NCBI GenBank assembly: GCA_913060595.1
Contig: CAJXSA010000196.1
Span: 1-7,227 of the forward strand
DNA: 7,227 nucleotides
Source: an uncultured Ignavibacteria bacterium
GTDB taxonomy: Bacteria; Bacteroidota; Ignavibacteria; SZUA-365
Reading direction: 5' to 3'
Of this stretch, positions 1 to 6,451 are shown piece after piece. The translations under genes were made by a program, and so were the position numbers. A model generated the notes under the pieces. It worked only from the letters and a program-made list of their open reading frames with translations. It had not been told where the DNA came from and did no database searches. Within the stretch, counting starts at the first letter, position 1. Every line of letters begins with the position of its first letter.

Positions 1-175
1 GATTCGGATCGGCGACTTCTCTCAGTGTCGCTTCGTCGCTGTGGCACCCAACGCAGGTGGTGACGTCTGCCATCGGCTGCATCGGATCCACATTCGTGTC
101 ATCGTCCTCATCACAGGCAGTGAACATCAGTACCGCCGGAATGAAGAGGAACATCAGAACTGCTAATCGTTTCAT
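1..175 (-). CDS. Small lipoprotein with CxxCH haem-binding motif (3' end outside window)
   Basis: The first 58 codons of a leftward gene are visible; the rest lies beyond the left edge. The product starts MKRLAVLMFLF, a short basic n-region and hydrophobic core, followed by a lipobox-like FTAC with the predicted lipidated Cys at residue 21. The acidic stretch DEDDD follows directly. A CVGCH motif at residues 41-45 is the classic covalent haem c attachment site, so this is probably a c-type cytochrome or a haem-bearing lipoprotein anchored in a membrane facing the periplasm or the outside. The ATG at 175-173 is chosen because it places the signal sequence at the N-terminus. No clear Shine-Dalgarno lies upstream. 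The gene is separated from carB by about 270 bp with a stem-loop, so it is probably transcribed on its own. One CxxCH is visible; whether more follow is unknown. CxxCH can occur by chance, but the signal peptide and lipobox make a real gene likely. Confidence 0.77.
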   Translation of the reverse strand, partial: MKRLAVLMFLFIPAVLMFTACDEDDDTNVDPMQPMADVTTCVGCHSDEATLREVADPN

Positions 176-269
176 AGGTGCAACTATTAATAATTAGATG
201 AATAGGGGTGTAGTGAAAGCGCAGGGGATGTATAGAATAAACAGAGTTTTATATCGTAATACCTCTGTA

Positions 270-298
270 AATTTATGGGAGATGTTTGACAGACGCAA
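270..298 (-). promoter_or_regulatory. Weak candidate promoter for the haem lipoprotein gene
   Basis: Read on the minus strand, TTGCGT (298-293) and TAAATT (275-270) are separated by 17 nt and sit in the AT-rich stretch upstream of the lipoprotein start, which would give a leader of roughly 90 nt. The -35 hexamer matches the sigma-70 consensus at 3 of 6 positions and the -10 at 4 of 6. If the host is a Bacteroidota species its main sigma factor prefers a different consensus (TTTG / TAnnTTTG), for which I find no good match. This is a guess based on position and composition. Confidence 0.18.
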
Positions 299-415
299 GG
301 AAATTCGACAAAAAATGCGCGATCCCTGAACCTTTTTTTTCGGTCAGGCATCCTGCTGCTTCCGGGAGCGCTTTTTGCGTGGTTTTCAGGCGAAATGGAG
401 GGGGTGGAGAGTGTC

Positions 416-446
416 GAAACGCCTCCCCGAAGTGGAAAGGCGTTTC
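416..446 (-). terminator. Stem-loop just downstream of carB, probable transcription terminator
   Basis: On the minus strand GAAACGCCTTTCC (446-434) pairs with GGGGAGGCGTTTC (428-416) around a 5-nt loop, giving 13 pairs including two G-U wobbles. It begins 3 nt after the carB stop codon, where the end of the carAB transcript is expected. No T-run follows the stem beyond its own terminal TTTC, so it is not a textbook Rho-independent terminator. It could be a weak terminator or a 3'-end-stabilising hairpin. The AAACGCC/GGCGTTT core also occurs in the stronger terminator at 4760-4808. Confidence 0.5.
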
Positions 447-448
447 AT

Positions 449-3400
449 TCAGCGGAAGATTTCCTGGAGGCTGCGCACGTCCAGGCGGCCGGTGAGGAGG
501 CGGCGGATGCCACGGATCGCTGCGCGCGCACCGGAGAGGGTGGTCACGACAGGTACTTTATGCCGTATCGATGCGCGACCGATTTCATATTCATCCTCGC
601 GGGCTGTCTCGCCAAGCGGTGTGTTGATGACCAGGTGTATCTCTCCGTTCTTGATGGCGTCCACGACATGAGGCCGCCCTTCGACGACCTTGTTGATTGC
701 CTGCGCGGGAATGCCATTCTCACGAAGGACCGCGGCAGTACCCCGCGTTGCGAAGAGGGTGAAGGGGAGTTCGGCGAAATCACGTGCGATGGACAGGATT
801 TCTTCCTTGTCGCGGTCGTTGACGGAAATGAACACGTTTCCTTCCAGCGGCAGCCGGTTGCCGGCGCCGATTTCCGCCTTCGCGAACGCCGCACCCCAGC
901 CCGTGTCGAGTCCGATGACTTCTCCGGTGGATTTCATTTCCGGGGAGAGGAAGACGCTCTGCCGTGGGAATTTGTTGAACGGGAATACCGGTTTCTTGAC
1001 GGCGATCAGCCCGTTCTCATCACGATGCGCAAGCGCCATGTCGCCGAGTTTTTTGCCCGCTGCCAGCTGGGCCGCGTATCGTGCGAGCGGACGGTCGATG
1101 ACTTTCGAGACGAAGGGGATGGTGCGGCTCGCACGGGGGTTGACTTCAAGCACGTACACAGTCGTGCCGCGCATCGCGAACTGAATGTTAATCAGGCCTA
1201 CGGTTTCCAGCGCCACCGCCAGCTGCCGTGTGTAGGAATCGATGGCGGCGCGCGCTTCAGGCAGCAGATGGTAGGGAGGAATGGCGCAGGCGCTGTCGCC
1301 GGAGTGAATCCCGGCTTCCTCGATATGCTGCATGATGCCGCCGATGAAGACATCTGTTCCATCGCAGAGGGCGTCGACGTCGAACTCGAACGCGTCCTCG
1401 AGAAATGCGTCGATCAGAATTGGCTGGTCTTTGGAGATGATGGCGGCCTGCCGCACGTAGGTGACGAGCGCATCCGCGTTGTAGACGATTTCCATTCCGC
1501 GGCCGCCGAGGACGTACGATGGCCGGACGAGCACAGGGTACCCGATGCGCTCTGCGATCCGCACGGCTTCCTCTTCTGAGAAGGCGGTGCCGTAGTCCGG
1601 CCGTGGGATTTCGAGTTCATCAAGGATGCGTCCGAACTTTTCCCTGTTCTCGGAGAGATCGATCGCAGTCGGTGAGGTCCCGATGATCGGGACGCCCGCA
1701 GCCTGCAGCCGGCCCGCAATATTGAGCGGCGTCTGTCCGCCGAACTGCACGAGCACACCGTCCGGTTTCTCGAAATCCACGATATTCATGACGTGTTCGA
1801 AGGTCAGCGGCTCGAAATACAGGCGGTCCGATATGTCGAAGTCGGTCGAAACAGTTTCCGGGTTGCAGTTGACCATAATGGTGCTGTAGCCGAGGTCCTT
1901 GAGTCCGAAGACCGCCTGCACGCAGCAGTAATCGAACTCGATTCCCTGTCCGATGCGGTTGGGCCCGCCTCCGAGAATCATGATCTTTTTTCCATCGAGC
2001 GGAGCGATTTCGTTTTCGAGGTCGTAGGTGCCGTAGCAATACGCTGTCTGCGCCTCGAATTCCGCCGCGCAGGTGTCCACCTCCTTGAACACCGGCAGCA
2101 CGCCATGCTCACCGCGGAGCGCGCGCACCTCATCTTCGGACATTGCATGACGCCGCCCGATCTGCACATCCGAGAAGCCGTCACGTTTCATCGAGCGCAG
2201 CGTCTCCTCGTCCAGTTGTTCCGTGACCCGCCTGGCGAGGGTCTGAATATGATGCAGGAACCAGCGGTCGATGCGCGTGATGTCATACAGTTCCTCGATA
2301 TCGGCACCCTGCTCGAAGGACTTCCACACTTTCAGCAGGCGGAATGCCGTGGCATAGCGCATCTTGCGCATATCGAGCGGGCGGCCTTCTCCTGGCTTGG
2401 GCTCGAGTCCGTGCAGGCCGACCTCGAGCGACCGGAATGCTTTCTGCAGGCTTTCCGGGAAATTGCGGCCGATGGCCATCACTTCTCCGACGCTCTGCAT
2501 CTGCACGCCGAGCGTGCCGTCGGCGGTAGGAAATTTCTCGAAATCGAATCGGGGGATTTTTGTCACGACATAGTCGATGCTCGGTTCGAAGGCCGCAACG
2601 GTGTTGCCCGTGATGTCGTTCGGGAGTTCGTCGAGCGTGTAGCCGACCGCAAGTCGCGCGGCGACTTTCGCGATGGGGAAACCGGTCGCTTTCGAGGCGA
2701 GGGCGGAGCTGCGGCTGACACGCGGGTTCATTTCGATGATGACCATCCGTCCTGTCTCGGGGTGCACGGCGAACTGCACGTTCGCCCCGCCGGTGTCGAC
2801 ACCGATGGTGCGCAGGCAGGTCAGCGACCAGTTGCGCATCTGCTGGTATTCGCGATCGGTCAGTGTCTGTGCCGGGGCGACGGTGATCGAATCCCCCGTG
2901 TGCACTCCCATGGGATCGAGGTTTTCTATCGAGCAGACGATGATGGCGTTGTCTTTCGCGTCGCGGACGACTTCCATCTCGAACTCTTTCCAGCCCAGCA
3001 TGGACTCTTCGATAAGGACTTCATTGATGGGGCTCGCGTCCAATCCCTTTTTCGCCAGCTCGCGAAATTCGTCGATGTTGTACGCGATCGCACCGCCAGT
3101 TCCGCCGAGCGTGAAAGAGGGTCGTATGATGGCGGGGAAGCCGACGTCGCCGACGAGATCCATCGCCTGTTCCATGCTGCGCGCGAAGCCTCCGCGCGCC
3201 GTGTCGATGCCGACCTCGTCCATCGCCTTTTTAAACAGGCTGCGGTCCTCCGCCTTTCGTATGGCATCGATATCCGCGCCGATCAGTTCGACGTCGTACT
3301 TGTCGAGCACCCCGAGGTCATAGAGTGCGACCGCGGTGTCGAGCGCAGTCTGGCCGCCCACGGTCGGCAGCAGGGCATCCGGCCGTTCCTTCTCGATGAT

Positions 3401-3628
3401 GGACGCGACGATGTCAGGGGTGACCGGTTCGAGATATGTCGCGTCCGCCAGCTGCCGGTCCGTCATGATGGTGGCGGGATTGGAATTGACAAGGATGACG
3501 CGGTAGCCCTCCGCGCGCAGTGCGCGCAGGGCCTGTGTGCCGGAATAATCGAATTCACAGGCCTGACCGATGACGATGGGACCTGCACCGATGATGAGAA
3601 CCGAAGAGATGTCGTTACGCCTGGGCAT
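449..3628 (-). CDS. carB: Carbamoyl-phosphate synthase, large (ammonia/ATP) subunit
   Basis: CarB turns bicarbonate, ammonia delivered by CarA and two ATP into carbamoyl phosphate in the cytoplasm, feeding pyrimidine and arginine synthesis. The 1059-residue product is complete and close to the E. coli length (1073). It has the expected duplicated layout: an N-terminal half with LIIGAGPIVIGQACEFDYSG (11-30), ATP-grasp motif PSFTLGGTGG (170-179) and EMNPRVSRSSALASKATG (299-316); a central oligomerisation region (about 400-545); a second half with ILGGGPNRIGQGIEFDYC (551-568), RPSYVLGGRGM (702-712) and EVNPRASRTIPFVSK (828-842); and a C-terminal MGS-like allosteric domain (about 930-1059). The start overlaps the end of carA by 14 nt, suggesting translational coupling. 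A stem-loop follows the stop codon. By an ungapped comparison from memory with E. coli CarB, some effector-site residues differ: K879 for E892, V1028 for D1041, E1007 for R1020. Catalytic motifs look intact, so an active enzyme with altered regulation is the inference. Confidence 0.98.
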   Translation of the reverse strand: MPRRNDISSVLIIGAGPIVIGQACEFDYSGTQALRALRAEGYRVILVNSNPATIMTDRQLADATYLEPVTPDIVASIIEKERPDALLPTVGGQTALDTAVALYDLGVLDKYDVELIGADIDAIRKAEDRSLFKKAMDEVGIDTARGGFARSMEQAMDLVGDVGFPAIIRPSFTLGGTGGAIAYNIDEFRELAKKGLDASPINEVLIEESMLGWKEFEMEVVRDAKDNAIIVCSIENLDPMGVHTGDSITVAPAQTLTDREYQQMRNWSLTCLRTIGVDTGGANVQFAVHPETGRMVIIEMNPRVSRSSALASKATGFPIAKVAARLAVGYTLDELPNDITGNTVAAFEPSIDYVVTKIPRFDFEKFPTADGTLGVQMQSVGEVMAIGRNFPESLQKAFRSLEVGLHGLEPKPGEGRPLDMRKMRYATAFRLLKVWKSFEQGADIEELYDITRIDRWFLHHIQTLARRVTEQLDEETLRSMKRDGFSDVQIGRRHAMSEDEVRALRGEHGVLPVFKEVDTCAAEFEAQTAYCYGTYDLENEIAPLDGKKIMILGGGPNRIGQGIEFDYCCVQAVFGLKDLGYSTIMVNCNPETVSTDFDISDRLYFEPLTFEHVMNIVDFEKPDGVLVQFGGQTPLNIAGRLQAAGVPIIGTSPTAIDLSENREKFGRILDELEIPRPDYGTAFSEEEAVRIAERIGYPVLVRPSYVLGGRGMEIVYNADALVTYVRQAAIISKDQPILIDAFLEDAFEFDVDALCDGTDVFIGGIMQHIEEAGIHSGDSACAIPPYHLLPEARAAIDSYTRQLAVALETVGLINIQFAMRGTTVYVLEVNPRASRTIPFVSKVIDRPLARYAAQLAAGKKLGDMALAHRDENGLIAVKKPVFPFNKFPRQSVFLSPEMKSTGEVIGLDTGWGAAFAKAEIGAGNRLPLEGNVFISVNDRDKEEILSIARDFAELPFTLFATRGTAAVLRENGIPAQAINKVVEGRPHVVDAIKNGEIHLVINTPLGETAREDEYEIGRASIRHKVPVVTTLSGARAAIRGIRRLLTGRLDVRSLQEIFR

Positions 3629-4709
3629 GCTCGTCCATCAGGGTGTTGAACTGTTCGAAAAGATAACGTGAATCATGAGGGCCGGGAGAAGCCTCGGGGT
3701 GGTACTGCACGGAAAACGCGGGGATGTCACGGATGCGAAAGCCCTCCAGCGTGTTATCGTTGAGATTCCAGTGCGTGACCTCTGCCGAGGCGGGAAGGGA
3801 ATCCGCGTCCACTGCGAAGCCGTGATTCTGGCTGGTGATTTCCACCCGTTCGGTCGCCAGTCGCTTGACCGGATGATTGACACCCCTGTGGCCGAATTTC
3901 ATCTTGTACGTGCGCGCTCCAAGGGCGAGGGCGAGAAGCTGATGCCCGAGACAGATGCCGAAGATCGGTTTTCTGCCGAGCAGCGTGCGGACAGTCTCCA
4001 CACCGTAACGCACCGCGTCGGGATCACCCGGACCGTTGCTGAGGAATACGCCGTGGGGTTCCATCGCGAGGATGTCCCCGGCGCTGGTCTGTGCGGGCAG
4101 AATCGTCACATCGCAGCCGGCCCCCTCGAGGAGGCGAAGAATGTTGTGCTTGATGCCGAAATCGAGCGCAGCGACGCGGTAGCGATGCGGAGTGCTGCCC
4201 GGCCAGCGCCAGGATTTTACGCTGGTCACGACCCGTGCGAGGTCCTGTCCGGACATCGACGGCAGTTCCCGGACTTTCGTGAGCAGCTCCTCGGCGCTGC
4301 GACCGCTGGAACTGATGATTCCGTTCATCGCACCGTCACTGCGCAGCTTGCGGGTGAGCGCACGGGTGTCGATGCCCTGAATCCCCACGATGCCGTGCTG
4401 ATCCAGCCATTCCGGAAGCGAGGCGGTGGAGCGGTGGTTTGACGGAACGTGGCAGCCGTCGCGCACGACGAACCCGGCCACCTGTATGCGGTCGCTTTCC
4501 ATGTCGTCGTCGTTCACGCCGTAATTGCCGACATGCGGGTACGTCATCGTGACGATCTGGCCGCAGTAGGACGGATCGGTGAGCACTTCCTGGTAGCCTG
4601 TCATTCCTGTGTTGAAGCACACTTCACCGTGCGTCTCCCCGATATGACCGAAGGCCGTACCGCGGTATACCGTTCCGTCCTGGAGGACGAGGACAGCTTC
4701 TCTGTTCAT
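3615..4709 (-). CDS. carA: Carbamoyl-phosphate synthase, small (glutaminase) subunit
   Basis: CarA hydrolyses glutamine and channels ammonia to CarB. The 364-residue product is complete (E. coli CarA is 382). The N-terminal CPSase small-chain domain is recognisable from GEVCFNTGMTGYQEVLTDPSY (starting at residue 28) and the IDTRALTRKLR stretch near 113-123. The C-terminal class I glutamine amidotransferase domain (about 178-360) carries LSNGPGDP (223-230), GICLGHQ with the nucleophile Cys253, and HPEASPGPHD with His337 and Glu339, completing the Cys-His-Glu triad. The ATG at 4709-4707 gives the usual CarA N-terminus; only a weak AGG lies 5 nt upstream. It is the first gene of a carAB operon. 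The leader between the upstream terminator and the start codon is only about 50 nt, with no visible PyrR-binding site or leader peptide. Confidence 0.97.
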   Translation of the reverse strand: MNREAVLVLQDGTVYRGTAFGHIGETHGEVCFNTGMTGYQEVLTDPSYCGQIVTMTYPHVGNYGVNDDDMESDRIQVAGFVVRDGCHVPSNHRSTASLPEWLDQHGIVGIQGIDTRALTRKLRSDGAMNGIISSSGRSAEELLTKVRELPSMSGQDLARVVTSVKSWRWPGSTPHRYRVAALDFGIKHNILRLLEGAGCDVTILPAQTSAGDILAMEPHGVFLSNGPGDPDAVRYGVETVRTLLGRKPIFGICLGHQLLALALGARTYKMKFGHRGVNHPVKRLATERVEITSQNHGFAVDADSLPASAEVTHWNLNDNTLEGFRIRDIPAFSVQYHPEASPGPHDSRYLFEQFNTLMDEHAQA

Positions 4710-4748
4710 GAACCTGTATGTATCTGGGTTTGAAATTCGATGATCACT

Positions 4749-4757
4749 GCAATATAT
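4749..4757 (-). promoter_or_regulatory. Possible -10 element for carAB
   Basis: Only about 50 bp separate the terminator from the carA start, so a carAB promoter should lie here or overlap the terminator. On the minus strand the sequence just past the terminator T-run reads CATATATTG, containing TATATT, a 5-of-6 match to a sigma-70 -10 box and a partial match to the Bacteroidota TAnnTTTG element. Any matching -35 would fall inside the terminator stem, and none is convincing. The call rests on position plus one hexamer. Confidence 0.25.
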
Positions 4758-4759
4758 GA

Positions 4760-4808
4760 AAAAACGCCGTTGACTGATACTTCAAGGAGGACAGTCAACG
4801 GCGTTTTT
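4760..4808 (-). terminator. Rho-independent terminator between the DUF1501 gene and carA
   Basis: A perfect 17-bp inverted repeat, arms 4760-4776 and 4792-4808, encloses a 15-nt loop. On the minus strand the stem core ends GGCG and runs into six T residues, the classic intrinsic terminator layout. The other arm carries A residues, so the structure is symmetric and could also stop plus-strand transcription. It starts 15 nt after the stop codon of the DUF1501 gene and therefore most likely ends the DUF1800-DUF1501 transcript, insulating carAB. Confidence 0.93.
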
Positions 4809-4822
4809 CATTCGTGTCGGGT

Positions 4823-6412
4823 CTAGCGGAGAAGGACCATGCTCCGTGTCTCCGCCGCACGTGCGGTTTCGAGACGGAAGAGATACGTCCCGCCAGACAG
4901 GTTCCCGGGCTGGAAGCGCACTTCGTGCTGACCGGGACGCATGGCGCCGTCGACCAGCGTTTTCACGAGTCGTCCCCGCATGTCGTAGACACGCAGACGC
5001 GTTTCTCCGCCCGGAGTCGAAAAGCGAATGGACGTGCCGGCCTGCCGAGTGAAGGGATTGGGGTAGTTCTGATCGAGAGCGAAGCCGTCCGGCAGTCCGC
5101 TGCTGCTCACGCTCACCGGAGCCTGGGTGAACAGCGGCAGCGTTTCCCACTCACCCTTGAGGATGAGTGCGCTGCTCGAGCGCATGACCCCGAACCATTG
5201 CTCCAGGACGCTTGCGTACATCTGCTTGAAATCGTACTGATGCTTGAGATCGCCGTTCCTGTCGAGATCGTCCAGCGCAGGATTGTCGCCGTACACACCT
5301 CCGGAAACTTCCGGGCCGACAAAAAACATCGGTGCTGCCGTTCCGTGATCGGTTCCGGCGGTGCCGTTGGCCTCCACGCGGCGTCCGAATTCGGAGATGG
5401 TCATCAGCATGACGCGGTTTTCCTCGCCGAAGGCCGTGAGATCGTCATAAAAGGCCTTGATGGCATCGGACATTCTCCCGAGCAGCGATGTGTGCTTCGG
5501 TGTTGTTCCGCTGTCCTGCTGTGCGTGGGTGTCATAGCCTTTCTGGGAAATCACGTATATCGGTGTCTCGAGTCCTCCCGCGATGAGACGGGCGACTATT
5601 TTGAGTTTTTCCGCGACGTCATTGCCTGTGGGATACACATCGTTGTTTTCCACGACGTTCGCGGCGTCCCGCACCGGTTTCGCATACTGGTTGGCTTCGA
5701 GCGCGATGTTGCGGATGTATTCGAGCTCGAGACCGGCCGGCGTGCTGGTGTCAGGAGGGTCGCCGCCGCTGATATCTGTCCCGGAAATGATGCGATAGAA
5801 TGTTTCCGGATCGTAAATCGCCATGCTCATGCCCATGTTCTCCCCCTGCATCATGAGGGAAGTCGTCGTTCCGATTTCAATGGCGAGCGGGTGTGCGGGG
5901 GTGACGGCGGGATCAGGATAGCCGGGATAGCGGATATCGAGATACCGTCCCAGCCAGCCGTCCTCGAGGTATGTGTTCGCATCCGTGGGCTTGCTGTTGT
6001 TCGAGCCGGTGAACCAGATATCCGTGGAACGGAAATGCGAGCGGTTGGGATTGTCATAGCCGACATTCTGCACGACCGCGAGCATGCCCTCATTGTGCAG
6101 CGACTGCAGTCCCGTCATCGAGGGATGCAGCCCGAGTGTATCGTTGAGGGGCAGCGGGTTCTGTATCGCGAGCGTGTCGCGCAGATTGTAGTACAGGCTG
6201 TCTTCTTTCGGCACGACGGTGTTGAGTCCGTCGTTTCCTCCGTCGAGCTGCAGCACGACGAGGACGCGTCCCGTGCCCGCGTTCATGGCGGCGCGGGCGA
6301 GCGAGGGACCGTTGGCGTAGGCTTTCACGGAGAAAGGATCGAATACGCCGCCGATCGTCGATGCCGCGACACCTGCCGCGACGGTGGTCTTGACAAAGTC
6401 TCTACGTTTCAT
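4823..6412 (-). CDS. DUF1501-family exported protein with Tat signal and T9SS-type C-terminal sorting domain
   Basis: The 529-residue product begins MKRRDFVKTTVAAG, a twin-arginine signal (RRDFVK) with a hydrophobic Ala/Gly-rich core and a plausible AYA cleavage site ending at residue 33. The DUF1501 body (about 48-425) shows LQLDGGNDGLNTVVP (54-68), SHFRSTDIW (125-133), GYDTHAQQ (292-299), SEFGRRVEANG then TDHGT (340-358) and DFKQMYASVLEQW (394-406). The family is usually placed near the alkaline phosphatase/sulfatase fold, but its reaction is not established. A Ser-rich linker leads to about 85 residues with QNYPNPF (448-454), LRVYDMRGRLVKTL (473-486) and a final GTYLFRLET...SMVLLR, typical of the T9SS type A sorting domain. 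This predicts export by Tat and then secretion or surface attachment. An AGGA 8 nt before the ATG supports the start. The gene follows the DUF1800 gene by 39 nt and ends just before a strong terminator. Confidence 0.93.
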   Translation of the reverse strand: MKRRDFVKTTVAAGVAASTIGGVFDPFSVKAYANGPSLARAAMNAGTGRVLVVLQLDGGNDGLNTVVPKEDSLYYNLRDTLAIQNPLPLNDTLGLHPSMTGLQSLHNEGMLAVVQNVGYDNPNRSHFRSTDIWFTGSNNSKPTDANTYLEDGWLGRYLDIRYPGYPDPAVTPAHPLAIEIGTTTSLMMQGENMGMSMAIYDPETFYRIISGTDISGGDPPDTSTPAGLELEYIRNIALEANQYAKPVRDAANVVENNDVYPTGNDVAEKLKIVARLIAGGLETPIYVISQKGYDTHAQQDSGTTPKHTSLLGRMSDAIKAFYDDLTAFGEENRVMLMTISEFGRRVEANGTAGTDHGTAAPMFFVGPEVSGGVYGDNPALDDLDRNGDLKHQYDFKQMYASVLEQWFGVMRSSSALILKGEWETLPLFTQAPVSVSSSGLPDGFALDQNYPNPFTRQAGTSIRFSTPGGETRLRVYDMRGRLVKTLVDGAMRPGQHEVRFQPGNLSGGTYLFRLETARAAETRSMVLLR

Positions 6413-6451
6413 GTGTCATTCCTGAATCTGTGTGGCGAAGCATTCGATCTG

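Larger units (their letters stand above)
176..448. other. Intergenic region between carB and the haem lipoprotein gene
   Basis: I see no gene in this 273-bp stretch. The part next to the lipoprotein gene (about 180-290) is clearly more AT-rich than the flanking coding DNA, as expected for a promoter and leader. The part next to carB holds the stem-loop at 416-446 and a weaker bulged hairpin at 325-348 whose loop is a run of eight T. A short imperfect palindrome, ACAGAG at 241-246 and CTCTGT at 263-268, lies near the lipoprotein leader; six base pairs with a 16-nt loop is too little to call a regulatory site. Small plus-strand open frames here show no ribosome site or recognisable protein. Confidence 0.6.

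Noticed and set aside
325..348. Bulged hairpin with a loop of eight T
   Set aside because: There are only seven pairs with one bulge and no T-run following on either strand, so it is too weak to call a terminator or regulatory RNA.
286..495. A small plus-strand open frame in the gap beside carB
   Set aside because: It has no convincing ribosome site, a low-complexity Gly/Arg-rich product, and runs into the carB 3' end and its stem-loop.
1793..3649. A 618-codon open frame on the plus strand opposite carB, and a 394-codon one at 395-1579
   Set aside because: Both are exactly codon-aligned with carB. Stops in this antisense phase need TTA, CTA or TCA codons in carB, which are rare in GC-rich codon usage. 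Neither translation resembles a known protein, and carB itself is unambiguous.
3675..4442. A 255-codon plus-strand open frame opposite carA
   Set aside because: It is codon-aligned antisense to carA and open for the same codon-usage reason, with no recognisable domain.
4710..4822. Possible attenuator or PyrR-controlled leader for carAB
   Set aside because: There is no PyrR-binding consensus, no leader peptide, and no alternative antiterminator pairing that I can see. The hairpin's position 15 nt after an upstream stop codon fits a plain terminator.
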